DNA of 64,000 nt from contig JASANE010016297.1 in NCBI GenBank assembly GCA_030248225.1, forward strand, positions 1 through 64,000, in the 5' to 3' direction. Source of the DNA: Trileptium ribeirensis. Its lineage: Eukaryota; Nematoda; Enoplea; Enoplida; Thoracostomopsidae. The notes beneath the pieces are model-generated. The model was not told where the DNA came from and did not search any database. It saw only the letters and a list, made by a program, of their open reading frames with translations. This document shows positions 11,689 to 24,159 of the stretch, in pieces. The position numbers and the translations under genes were made by a program. Numbering within the stretch: the stretch's first letter is position 1; each line of letters opens with the position of its first letter.

Positions 11689-14600
11689 TTAATGTAAAGC
11701 TAGTACTATTCGTTTCATGTTAACACCAAAGGATGAACTTACTAAGCCAGAAATTGATGAAGTATCTTCGGCAGAATGCAGCTCCGAATCTGAAAACACG
11801 TCACCGTAAACGCCAACCCTTGCGCCTGGTGCTATTTCACCCTGCTGTGCAGCAATCTGGTCCGCCTAAAAATTATAACTATACGTAGGATGTTTTGGTC
11901 AAACCAGTTTCAACATTTTACAAAACACAGACAAACTAAGCTAAATGCATTGTCATGATGTGCGACTAAACGTAAAAAGACACCACTGACCATCTTATTT
12001 TATTTTATAAAAATAAATTTATGTTGCTGTGCAGTTTCTAATCAGTCGAAAAGCACATTTTCTGTACATGAAAATAGTTTTTTGGTCGTGATGAAAGATG
12101 ATTCCTAAATAAAAAAGCTAGGAAATGTCGATGAGTTGTCGTTACCTGACAAAATTGCTAAGTCTGAGCTAGCAATGAAACAAATCGAATTTTCAATTTG
12201 TCCGTAACAATGAATGTGGATTCCATATCGGGTATAGTTTAGTTAGTGGGTTATCTTAAGGTTAGCCACACATGACAACAAACAAAATGCAAATCATACC
12301 GCATCAGTGATTATGTATTGTTAATATAGTAGGTTTAGCGGCTGATTTTAATACAAAAATATGAAACATTTTAAATTATCCTTAATCGAAAAACGATCTT
12401 TAGTTTATTCGTTGGAAAATGGACATGATGAATCTTTAGCTTGTGGGCATGGATTAGGATGTATATCTTGTGTTTCTGCAGCTATGCATCGCCTATTTAA
12501 TATTTTTTAATTTTCAAGGCAGCAGCACTTACTTAGGCTCCAGATGTTAGCGCTGTCTCGAGCGCGTAGAACAATTATGGATCCGTTGCATGTCTATTAT
12601 GCATAAAAAAGAACCAGACATAAAAATCAGCAATTCTACATTTCGGTGTGTACACACAGATGCGTATAACATAATTCAGCAGCCCACAGACAATTTTACA
12701 CCAGCTGAATAATTAGACTGTTAGGATTTGTCTACGTTTTAGCATCCCAGATGATGAAAACATAGAAGCAGCCATTTTTCAACCTTTTCAGATCAGAGAT
12801 AATAAGGACATACTAAAGGAAGCCATTTTTCAATCTCAAGATTCAATAAGATCATAGGTGATCATGAAATGGCATGGGAGGCTTTTGCTGGCCTTTTACT
12901 GAGGTTGCATAGGGAAAAATATATAGTGAAACAAGATATACGCACTTATTATGTAAAGTTTGTCACCATCAATAGGTAATTTCGCTTCCGTCAATATCAT
13001 GCTTTTAGTGCCACGTAATAATGCATACAAAATTATAGACCTGTATGACTAGTAATGTGTGAGAAACAAAGCCTATTATATATAGTATAGATTTGAGTGC
13101 TCGACGGGTTAACATATACTTTGGGACAATTCTTGCTAATATTGCAACTAGAAAACAAAATTCAAGTTTCATTACAGCGTTTAAGTATTGCAACTCGCTG
13201 CGTCTAAGAAGCGTATATATATAATTACATAAAGATCAACAGCCGCCATTCTAGATAACTTCGGGTCTTTAATATATATTCGCTAACTTTTCGCAGCATG
13301 GCCGCGAGCCAAATCTCCAGGATTTCTTGTACTGGGCGCCATTCTTCAACACGAGTTCTCAGCGCTTCGAACTGCATAACTGTTGCTTCGCTGAAATCCG
13401 GGTATTCACTGTTTTGCGCAATCATGTTGCTGACATCGCTAGCTGTGTAACCTAAAAATTTAAGACAAAGAGCTCTGAATGAGAAACTAGAAATTTTTTA
13501 TTAACACACCAATTGCAACTCTTTACTCAGTCATGACTTATCAAAACAGGTTATATTTTGATGATAGAAATTGTCTTAGCAATAATCGGAATAATCGGAA
13601 GCGAAATTTGCTGGAAATCTGGACCAGCAACCACATCAGTAAATTTCAACGAAGCTACAATCTATATATAATACAATAAATGGAGGTAGATATATATTTA
13701 TATTTATAGGTAGATATAGATTTATATCTATATTTGGATCCTGTGAATTTATATTATTAGCTTTGAGTAACCCTGCTGATGCTGGAGAAGCTACAGATTT
13801 TTATTTCGCGATCGGCAGGTGTGTTTTAACTCTCGACAGCGCAATAAAAATGCCTTTAATTGTGCAATATTGGGTGAATTGCATCATATATGCAATATAG
13901 CCTAAAGAATTTCGCTTCGTTTCCCATTGCCTCGCGCTACTAAACCTAAGCTTTTACAAGTTATTCCGTAAGATTCTTAAAATTACTGGTTTATCTGGCA
14001 CTAAGAAAATTATTTACATTTTGCTCGAACAAATGTCATATAACGGCGAGAAACCAGTATAATACTCCGCATATTTATCAACAAAACACTGTTTACTGCC
14101 GCTCGTGATTATGTTGCACAAATGATACTTAATCTCATTATATACTCATTCATATTTGAGGCAATTTATATTCACCGTTGGTGCAGTAATATCAAGCACT
14201 CAGAATTGCTTATGTTGTGATGCTATGTTCGAGTTCGAAAGTTTCGGATTTAGTACTTCCATGGAATCCAACTCTACAATACATACCGGGCCAAACAGGT
14301 TAATTTGAAAATACACCGCAGATCATTGAATAGCAGCATCGACTGCAACAAACATCCAGTGAGCGGAGTTCCTTCAAATAGCGATCAACTGGGAACATCC
14401 TTTTTTCCACCTGTTGGTCGCATAACTTTTTACAGGATGGATTTTCGCAATTTTATATTATTCGACGCGGTATGAAATGCAGTAATGTACCTTGCTTCGT
14501 ATTGGCGCTCCTTACATGATTTGTTACTAAATTTTCACAAAACTGACACGAATTGGAGGGACGATTTCGGCCATTATGGCTGACCCAACATTTTAGCTTA

Positions 14601-17600
14601 CAAGTATTGCTAGACACATCGGATCGAAAATTTTCTCATGCTATCATCAATAGCAACGGAACTTGTGTTAAGTATGTTTTGTCATACCATCAGTTTTCGA
14701 GGTATGAGCGACAGTTTATGAAATTCCCCTTAAAAACTTATATTACCCGACTATTATTGCTATAGTGAGACTTTAATTACGCTCAGGGAGACGAAATTAG
14801 AACGTCGAAATATTCATTATTTGTTTAATAAACATTTCGGCGTAGATTTGCCTATTGCCGGAACCGCAGCCGGAACATAATTTTCGCCCGTATAGGGATT
14901 ACTGTTACTCCCCTAGATACAATAGAAATATTTATTGCTGCAACTGCAAGAAACCTGACGAACAAGAACGAGGGATTATATTGCTCGCAGATCTTTGTGC
15001 TACCACATTGCTTATGAGTGCATCACAAAACTGCTGATACAGCACAGAGGAACAAAATTACATTGTAATAATACACAGATTTCTGAACAGTGAAGAGATA
15101 AACTCTAATGTAGAGCAAAGCCACAAATCACATACTGTAATTATAGCTCCCTATTTTTGACGTTAGCCGCAGTCCAACGCTATTAAAATCCGAAAACCTT
15201 TAAATCGACAGCTGTACAATCCAATGTAATCAGCAGACTAGTGAAAAGTTGCCGCAAAAATAATCATCGATTTGCTAAATCCCACGCAAACAAAATCATT
15301 ATTTAGGATTGCTGCACCGAACCAACTTTAGATCAATCCGACAGACAGGAACTCTTCAAATGAAAGTCCGACAGTTTTCACGTGTTGATACATCCAGACA
15401 AAATGCACCCTTACAGTAGTGCACATAATCAAGACTATGTATGTACCATAAGCAAAGTATTAAGGTAATACATCGCGCCCAATCTAACTTCGTATTGCCA
15501 TTGCAACTTAAGCCATTCATACAAACGCAATTTGTAAATACATATCCATACTAATAAAATAATAACTGCATGACAATAATGCGTCAGTCAGTTTAGTTGT
15601 CCACAAATGTGGTTAGTCGAAACAGAATAGCGCAAAAATTCGCCTTCAAATTTCTGTTCGTGTAAAAATTCGCCGTCATATTCCGGCTATAAACCATTCA
15701 TAGTTTAGTCAGCGCGAATAGACGCACAGTGACTTAGGCGTAGGCATGCAGTTTCCGTTTCAGACTATTGAGTTTATAAAATGACTCCCTGAATGTGAGC
15801 GTGCTTTGAGATGCACAATTATGGAATAAAGAAACGCAAACAAACTCAGTTAAAAATTTTGAATTATCTCGTGAAACAGCATTCAACAACAGCACCATCA
15901 CATTCCTTCACTAGTCTAGATAAATAAAACCATGATTTATGTTTGGTAATCAGTTTTAAAATCGTTAAAGACTTCTTAAAAGACAGAACAAGTATACGGA
16001 TTTATAGCTGACTGATACAAAATTAAAAGTTTACACATACTTCTTTTAACATCGACATTTACTCCATTTTAATTGAAATGTTGATAGCGTTTATCTATCT
16101 GTGCACACAGCCCTACATGTTAGACTATCAAAAATTAATCGTGGTCGAATTTATCATACACGTGCTGTCACGTGTAGATGTGTCAAAACAATAAAATTAT
16201 AATTAGAGCTATATAATTGTAAAATACTTAGCAGACTGACCCAGTCTCATACGATGTCTTTTAAAGTGTTTGGCGAACGCAATGTATTGATCCGTCTCAT
16301 TATCACTGTCGCTTTCAGCTTCACTTTCCAATACATTGTCGGCATAGCTCTGTTATAAACAGTACTTCAAAAATAAACAATTCAGTCTGTACATTTGGTG
16401 TAATATATGACAGTTACATATTTACAGAACAATTCAGTATCAATATATAGAATAACCGTACCAAATATGTATGTGCATGTGCTGTATAACATATCCATCA
16501 ATATTAAGCTACAAAAATTTATATCTATGTTACGCAGATCTCAGACGTTTTATTTACGACGGTAAAGTTTAGATGTATCTGTGCAATATACTTCAGAATT
16601 TTTTGGAAAAGATAAGTCATCGAATCATGAATAAACTTAAGATCAGGCCATGAGCGGAAGAAATATTGAATTTGGTTTGATTTTTAGCTAAATTTAAATC
16701 GGGAAAATCGAACATAGGTGTCGGAAAATCCACCGGTGCGTGGAGAGATCTTTGTTGGTTTCAGATTTACAGGGAAAGTCTGTCTGATGATTATCAACTT
16801 TGTTCTGAATTTTTCTCTATTTGCGAACAAAATTAACATAATGATATCGGCGCAAACAAATCGGTACACTTGTAAAAAGTTGGCACCCGGTTTTGGATGA
16901 GGCAGCGCAAAATTTTTCACGGATTCATAAAATGGTACCGCCATGTGGTAAAATCGAGGCTTCTAAATCGAAAAATAACCAAAACTTAGCGCAATTCCGA
17001 GAATTCGTTGGAAGACACTTTTACATCATGACTATACGTAATGAGTGCAATTTATGATAAGATTGTACGTCAGGTTGATACCTAAGAGTAGACCAGATAT
17101 ATACTTTCACTTTGTTACCATTCGATAATGGAGATACCAGATGCGGTTTTATTACAATTCGAACGGGATCGAGAGGCTCAATTTCGGACTGTTATGAACG
17201 GTAATGTATGCCAGAGATCTTAGGCTTCCTCTCACACCTCTTTTCACTCTGAAGACTCTAACTAGGATCTGAAAATAAGCGAATATATTTGGAGCAACTT
17301 TTACGTTGAGCCGGACTCATTTTATGAGTGTAATCTCCATTTGGCTGACTATACTAAGGTGTTACCAAAATTTCAATTTGTACCAGCGTGAAATGTAAAA
17401 AAAAATTAACTCCCGATCAAACTGTACACTGTGCGGTATATCTTCCACCATAAATTTCTATCAGTAATGTGGCTTTTAGAAGATCCCAAGTGCCAATAGA
17501 CATCCACAGCTTTGACATGAGGTGAATCATCTCGAAAATAGTTGGTTAAAACAATTATATATATTAATTATATATATATGTGTGTGTGTTGGTTAATAAA

Positions 17601-17882
17601 ACGTACCATGGCACCCGTCGACGATTCAGCTACGTTAGATTCTGCAACTGGAGAAACATCGCCACTTTTATCAGCAGTCCCACTGGTTGTATATATTCTG
17701 CTATCGCCCTGCGCATCGCTGCCGAATCTACTCGTTGTCGATATAGCAACATCGGCTGAACTTCGCGATCGTGACTCTAAATATACATCGTCGCTTGGAA
17801 GCTGTTGCTGCTGCGCCCTATCAGAGCTAACTAGCAGCTGATCCTGGCAATCCTGACTTTGCTCCATAGTATTTTCTTCAAC
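11689..17882 (-). CDS. POU-specific-domain gene, copy 2 (four recognised exons, no homeodomain seen)
   Basis: This is the duplicate of the gene at 435-7872. Exons in transcript order are 17882-17607 (ATG at 17867), 16349-16241, 13451-13288 and 11865-11689. All splice phases are kept. Exon 2 is nine bases shorter, an in-frame loss inside the acidic run, and exon 3 has GYTASDV where copy 1 has GYTTSDV. Exon 1 differs by four residues. No frameshift or stop separates the copies within the proposed coding parts, whereas a nearby intronic open frame (about 16684-16944 against 5448-5692) is broken by indels. That contrast supports the exons. Its 3' flank is visible for several kilobases and holds no homeodomain. 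Confidence 0.72.
13288..13451 (-). CDS. POU-like gene copy 2, exon 3
   Basis: The acceptor TTTTTAG opens on GT TAC, and the exon keeps its 164-base length and frame. GYTASDVSNMIAQ and MQFEALRT are visible. The DNA-contact substitutions are the same as in copy 1. Confidence 0.72.
16241..16349 (-). CDS. POU-like gene copy 2, exon 2
   Basis: It opens on AGC TAT after ATAACAG and closes at GG|GTCAGT. The acidic run is three codons shorter than in copy 1 (VLESEAESDSDNETDQ), and FAKHFKRHRMRLG is unchanged. The in-frame deletion is what one expects of a coding exon. Confidence 0.72.
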
Positions 17883-18007
17883 CTAGAATAAAAAATAAGG
17901 CACACGTAGTCCTGAAAAATAATAAAATCAATCCAAACAATTCTTTAAAATAATAAAATCAATCCAAACAATTCTTTCACTTTTTATGCAGTTCAATATG
18001 ATATATA

Positions 18008-19080
18008 CAGAGAATAATCGGAACCTTCCAGTTAAACTGGATCCTTAATCAGAAACTGGTCTTCAAAAGTTGTATAGAGTAAAAAAATTATTGTGGAAGA
18101 ATTGGAGGTACTGTGAATTTAAAATGTATTAAAAATAAATTTTACAATAAATTTAATATTTAACGGTGACATTATTGCCTCTCTGAAACTTCGAAGAGGC
18201 TGAGAAAACTAATTATGTTTATTTATCGGTCAAGATGTTGGTTTTTGGTCCGTCAGTGCAAAAAAATGCCTTCCATGTGTCACTCTGAGTGAGTTTGTAA
18301 CACATGGACCGTAGCCTAGACAATTTCACTGTCACCAATAGCATTAGAAATGCATCTGTATATACATGTATTCCTAGGAAACTTGAAATTGTTGATCTAT
18401 ATGGTTCTAAAAGAAAATAAAAGAAGTATACTATAACATTGTGATCAGTGGTAGACGTATTGTTCAAGCTAGCGTTGGGCAACCACTGCCCGTCAACAAG
18501 ACTATGATGATGATGTTTTTCTGACCACAACGCTTTAAAACAAACTGATACTGCTCGCACAGTTTCAATAAATACTGCTCATTACTAAGAATACAGCTTC
18601 TGGCTCCGTTGCAGATCTGTTAACTTACTATAATATAGCCTGACTTACAAAATTTAAAAGCGCGCTGGTTAGCGCTTGGCACAATCTATGTTAGCTAATC
18701 TAACGGCATAGTATTTCTAAACATTAGATACATTGTTATGTATATGTATATCAATTTGGACCGATTCAATTCTAAAATATACCGTAGCCCTCTGAAAGGG
18801 CAAAACAGCTGCTACAAGCATTTCCCCGGCTTTGTTTCGTTAAACTCCTGCAGGGTGAAGCTGAAAAATTCCTACTGAACTTATGTGCCGTACTTACTTT
18901 TCCCAAGGCAGTTTGCTGAACTAATATTTTCTTTTATTTGGACGTATTTGGAACACTATATATAACCTATTTTTAGACAACAGATGAGACAAAAAACAAA
19001 ATTTTCAAAATAAGATTTCGGTTCGGGTATGGTTTTACCTTTTGCCGGAAACCGGCACCGGAATTGCGATTATTCCCAGG
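18008..19080 (+). mobile_element. Degenerate hAT-like relic at the right end of unit 2
   Basis: It begins CAGAGAATAATCGGAACC and is identical in kind to the relic at 7998 up to 18303, then switches to an interior like that of 6183-7371 (for example CTGCTCGCACAGTTTCAATAA near 18550). It ends near TTATTCCCAG. The switch of subtype at the end of homology suggests recombination within the element. Confidence 0.75.
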
Positions 19081-19089
19081 GTTACACCA

Positions 19090-20140
19090 CAGTAGTGAAA
19101 ATACCACTTATGCTCTAACTAAACTAAAAGCCACGGTGCTATCCATGAAAAACATCAAATCCCTGTCTTAGCTGGGGGCGAGCCAGACGCAACATGACTG
19201 ACCAAATAGCAAACAACCAGCAGCCACCTCACTAAGCGATGCCCTGAAGGGTCCTGAGAAATACCGCATTAATAAGTAGTTTCGCCAAGCCCAAGCAGTA
19301 TTAGGTAATGGCAGTTTTAAAATGTTAAGCATAGGGTTCTGGATTCCCCGGCCAGGTTTTACGAAGTGCAGGACCAAATAAATGCACTGGTGTAGATCAT
19401 CGAATCTATGCAAACCAAATGAAGGCTTTAACGCAAAAATCAATAAAGTAGTAAAACTGAAATCCAAGATGTTTAGCTTTATGTTTCAACCTAGATCTGA
19501 CTTTGCTAGGTTGAATTATGCGGATTTGATTCTAGCAACAAATGCAGTGGAAAAATTCTGCTACTAACATTAAAGTAAATATAAAACCAACTACTTTTGC
19601 TTAGTTACTCTATTTACTTTAGTTCTAGCAGTCATTTTTACTATCTTGGCACATCAGCTTTGCTCGTGTAAGTAACATAAGTACCACATTCGGTATAAAT
19701 TTGATTTGAGAAAGTGTGATTAACTGATATTGTTTATAGATAGCTATTTATGTTAACTTTATAATAATATAATAGGTTGGCAGACTCTTCCAACTTGACC
19801 AGCTTGGCCATCTGTCAACTTAAATTTTTACCTTGCTGCAAGCCATTTATTGAACAAAATGATAAGCACATATATATGCTATTTTCCCAAGAAATGCTGA
19901 GGCATAAGAATGCAGCTTAGTGTTTAATACCTGGTTTTTAACAGAAATAAATTATTTACTACTTACCATTTGTTGTTGACGATTATTTTCATAATTCATT
20001 TCCTTTTGACTTGTAGACATATTTAGCTTAATGCTAGATATTACTGAAATTATATATACAGATTTAAACAGTTTTATAATCCACATTGAGCGCACTACTG
20101 AGACGTTACTCGTTTATACCATATATGCTCGAGTTCCCTG
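19090..20140. other. No gene recognised
   Basis: A 99-codon minus-strand frame (19168-19467) and a 61-codon plus-strand frame overlap it. Neither shows a domain, conserved motif or splice context. The sequence at 19180-19380 is less AT-rich than its surroundings and could be the remnant of a retroelement, but I see no reverse-transcriptase motif. Confidence 0.4.
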
Positions 20141-20285
20141 ATGGGGTAGCCGGATTCTCGGAGGAGGGGGTGGCCTTCGGCCTCAAAGAGCGAAGTTAGG
20201 CGGGTGCCAAAGATTGAGGCACCTGTCGGGTGAAGAGGAGGGAAGGGGTACGCCCACGTCTCAGTGGCGTCAACCCTTATGGTTT
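20130..20285. other. Short G+C-rich island of unknown nature
   Basis: About 150 bases of G-rich sequence (GGAGGAGGGGGTGGCCTTCGG and following) sit in otherwise AT-rich DNA. No frame, tRNA fold or known RNA is evident. It may be part of a short interspersed element or a structured RNA, but I have no direct support for either. Confidence 0.4.
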
Positions 20286-21554
20286 AGACTAAATTTACAA
20301 ATGTATAAATGACCATATATTCTATCTGCAACGGCATTTTGATTCATTGTTGCATATGCCATAATGCGAGGACATGCAGAAGGTAACAATTTAAATTCGT
20401 TCAATTTCGGATGTCAAATATAAGTTATTGCTTGTTATATAAATTTAATTTCATGCTCACATAGACGTCATTATAATTCAATTCTATTCTATTTGATGTG
20501 GTTGAAATAGGTTCAGCGCAAAGTAATGTAATTTTAAACAATATTCCTGGTGTTGCCAGATGTATATGATGCAGTCTACGAATGAAAATCAGTAAGATCA
20601 AAAACGCAGTCAAGCAACATGCCGTGTACTACTAAAATGTTCTGTTGAATAGTCAAGTTGAGTAATTATTGGACGGTTTAAATTAACACCCCAGTTTGTC
20701 TTATAGTGGTTCTCGTAACAAAATTTAATACTACCTCAATTCAGGATTATGTATATACACTTAATAATATATAATTTCAATTACACTCGTAATTCAGTGG
20801 TCACGTTTTTATATATCTACCACTGCTCAAATATCGGGTATATGAAAGCCAAATTCCACAATAAATACGTGTTACATTATGCACTTTAGTAGTGAAAAAA
20901 TGCTCTTTGTTAGGTTACCGCTGAATCAGTAATTACTGAAATTACTGGAATAGACCAAAGTGATATGCTCAAATTTGTTTAACTAATTTGTCTCTCTAAA
21001 CTCAATTACCAAATATGAGCAAACTGGTAATTGATGGGCAAACCAGTAAAAGATGATCTGCGATACTTGAGGGCGATATTATATTAAGTGTCAACGAAAT
21101 ATACATAAAGTGTTGTCGTTTTTTCCGGATTTCAGTCAATTATTAAACGTTCTTCCCTGACCATATTGTCCACCTCCCATCTCAATTATGCCATCATAGC
21201 GTATTATGGAGTGCCAGTGTAATATATGTACTATACCATGGAGCCACTCAAACAATGGAAGTATTTGCAGATGCTAATACATAGCACCAAACCTGGGTTA
21301 ACTGAAATAGACTAAAAGCTTACTGCTGTTGTGATATTCACACCGGCAACCTATTGAATAGCCAATAGAATATACAATACATATTTCATATATACCACTG
21401 ATGCCACTAACTGGATGGAAGTGTCGTGTCTCCTGCGGTACGCAGTCTTGATAGCAACTTCTTTTACTGGATAGCAGCAAATTTCCAGCTGAAGCGAAGA
21501 CATCTTATGTCATCTCATTATTTTGTAGGGAAACGAAGTCCTTATACCACTGTA

Positions 21555-23103
21555 AATTCCGGTTCCGGCGAAAATCGCGTTCCGGTTGCGGTTCCGGCAG
21601 CGGGCAAAAACCATACCGGAACCGGAATTCCGGTTTAAAAATTTTGTATGAAATTTTCCACATTTTTGCTTCATCTCTGATCCAAACATATGTAATATAT
21701 ACTATACAATGATCAAGCTCCAATACAACCAAGCAAAAAAAGATGAACTAGGCCATTTGCCGTGTGAAACGTAAGTACGGCACACAATTTCAGTAGGAAT
21801 TTTACATAAAACGTGCAGGAGTTTGTTAACAAATCAAAGCCAGGTAGATGCTTGTAGCAGGTATTTTACACATTCAAAAGTCTCCAGGTTACGTTCGAAT
21901 TAAAAAGGTCCAATTGGGTAACAGAGTATGGCTTACGTAGAAGTACTTAGCGTTGCCACTGTAAATTCCGGTTCCGGAGAAAATCGCGTTACGGTTGCGG
22001 TTCCGGCAACGGGCAAAAACCATACCGGAACCGGAATTTCGGTTTAAAAATTTTATATGAAATTTTCCACATTTTTGCTTCATCTCTGATCCAAACATAT
22101 GTAATATATATTATACAATGATCAAGCCCCCATACAACCAAGCAAAAAATAGGATGAACTAGGCTATTTGCCGTGTGAAACGTATGTAGGGCACATAATT
22201 TAAGGAGGTTTTTTCATAGAAATGTGCAGGAGTTTGTTAACAAGTCAAAGTCAGGTAGATGCTTGTAGCAGGTATTTTACACATTCAGAAGTCTCCGGGT
22301 TACGTTCGAATTAAACAGGTCCAATTGGGTAACAGAGTATGGCTTACGTAGAAGTACTTAGCACATGCTTGGCTAAGAAACTGTGTCAAGCACCAGCCAG
22401 TGCGCTTGTAAACTTTGTAAATCAGGCTAAATTGAAGTAAGGTAACGTTATCTGCAACGCAGCCAGAAACTGCTTTCTTGACAATGAACTGTATTTATTG
22501 AAACTGTCCGAGCAGCATCACAGTTTGCCTCATTTATAGCATTCTGATTAGAAAGTTATCATCATTATCATTTAACTGACGGGCAATGTTTGTCCAACGC
22601 TTGCCTAGACTGTGTCTCTTACCACTGGTCAGAAAATTACTTTCTATCAATTAATTTCTCTTAGAATCATATAAACCAATAATTTCAAGTTTCATACAGA
22701 ACAACATGTAACAAACGCATGTGTAGTAAAGGGAGGCGACTGGGGACAGAGTGAAAGTATTTATTCTACGCTTCATGCGTTGTAAGCACATTCAACTTGA
22801 CGCAGTATATGCAAGGGTGTATAGTGGAAGGCATTTTTTGCTCTGGGTATCCAAAAACCGACATATTTGATCGATAAATAAACATTATTAACTTCCTCAG
22901 TCTCTTTAAAGTTTCAGAAAGGCAATAATGTCATCGCAATACATTAAATTTAATGTAGAAGTTATTTTTAATGCCTTTTAAATCCACTATAAATTAGTTT
23001 CTTTCTTCATCTGTTTTATTATATATAAATTTCGAAGACCAGGTTCCGGTTCCGGTTTAAATGGACGGTTGCGGGTGCTGGTTCCGGTTCCGGTTATTCC
23101 CTG
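21555..23103 (-). mobile_element. hAT-like transposon, inverted, with internal 410-bp tandem duplication
   Basis: The high-coordinate end reads GGTTCCGGTTATTCCCTG, the terminus of the family in reverse. CACTGTAT follows, and CACTGTAA precedes the low-coordinate end, giving a probable 7-8 bp target duplication with one mismatch. About 15 terminal bases are missing at the low end. A block of about 410 bp (21547-21956) is repeated at 21957-22366, so the copy is longer than the 1.19-kb intact one. Confidence 0.85.
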
Positions 23104-23459
23104 CACTGTATATAATGGTTTTTCACAAGACACTTTAGGGTCCAAAGGGTTTTTAAAAGAATCCCTCAGGTCCAAAACACAAGAAAACCGTTTTATGTTT
23201 ATCGTTTTGTAGAGCGATTTAAGCTGTATGTTGATGCGAGTTGTTACGGTGATCACTGATCTGCTATGTTTGCATCTATATAGTATTACAACGGACCCCA
23301 AACCGAAAATACATGAAAGTGGCATATCTTAACGGATGGGCTTATGGGTGATATTGAGCACATTTAGTAAAGCGATTGAACATGTAACAGTGCAAAATAT
23401 GTTGTTACCGCAGTTATGTTAGGTTGGCCACAGAGCAATGCTTTCGCCAGACAGGGCAG

Positions 23460-23590
23460 TTCCATCTCTGTTGGGCATGCATGCTAACAGGGGATGACCC
23501 ACGTCGCAAAGTGCTGGCTCCCCACTCCGGCGACCGGCTTACCTCCCCAAGCCCCGCCTATCCCACGTGGGACCTCGGATCGTGAGCATT
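23460..23590. other. G+C-rich island
   Basis: This short stretch (CTCCCCACTCCGGCGACCGG and flanks) stands out from the AT-rich background. It contains no convincing frame and no recognisable RNA. Confidence 0.35.
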
Positions 23591-23825
23591 TATTATATTG
23601 CGTATATATCAGAAAATGTTCTGCGTGAAGCAAACTAGTTAAATTATATATTGATACTCTCGAAATCCAAAAACATGGACACGGCAAGCCGCAAATAATA
23701 TATCCGTTAGTTGACTCATCACATATTTATTGAAGCTTTAGCCCTTTCCAGCATAGTGCCACACATTTGATACAGAGTACATTGTGAAGCGATAAGCTGG
23801 TCGTATTTGTACTGGGGCATGCATT

Positions 23826-23995
23826 ATTCGCTAGCTTTGTGAGGTTCTATAAAGAACCGAGCAACAACTCAATGATAGCGCAGTGGACAGCGTACGAGGC
23901 TCGCACATAAACGATCAAGGTTCAATCCACCGCTGCTGCAAGTTTACCTAACATTACACGAAATACACACTAATGCGAGCGGCAAAGTATTAATG
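23826..23995 (+). repeat. tRNA-derived short interspersed repeat, A and B boxes present
   Basis: TAGCGCAGTGG (A-box-like) is followed 43 bases later by GGTTCAATCC (B-box-like), the spacing found in tRNA genes. No clean cloverleaf forms, so this is a tRNA-derived SINE head or tRNA pseudogene. The flanks GAGGTTC... before and ...ACACGAAATACACACTAATG after recur in a second copy near 25495, which shows that it is dispersed. Confidence 0.6.
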
Positions 23996-24159
23996 AAAAC
24001 TTCGACAATCGCATGATTACATAAAATACCCCTATGGCTCGGTTTGTTTTGCCACATTTGCTATACCGTATATATTGTATAGCCATTAATGTTGGCATAA
24101 TTAAATATGGACATATTAAAACTATGCATATTAAATAACTATTAAATTACATAAAGGCA

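Larger units (their letters stand above)
11246..18303. repeat. Direct segmental duplication, unit 2
   Basis: This is the second copy of the segment at 1-8298. It carries the same four recognisable POU-like exons and lacks the 1.2-kb hAT-like insertion, preserving the empty target site at about 17405-17420. Homology to unit 1 stops near 18303, right after a shared G-A-G-T-T-T-G-T-A-A stretch inside a hAT-like relic. Beyond that each unit continues into a different hAT-like subtype. Confidence 0.93.

Noticed and set aside
16684..16944. 86-codon minus-strand frame in intron 1 of POU-like copy 2
   Set aside because: The homologous frame in unit 1 (5448-5692) is altered by indels near 5640, so the frame is not conserved between near-identical copies.
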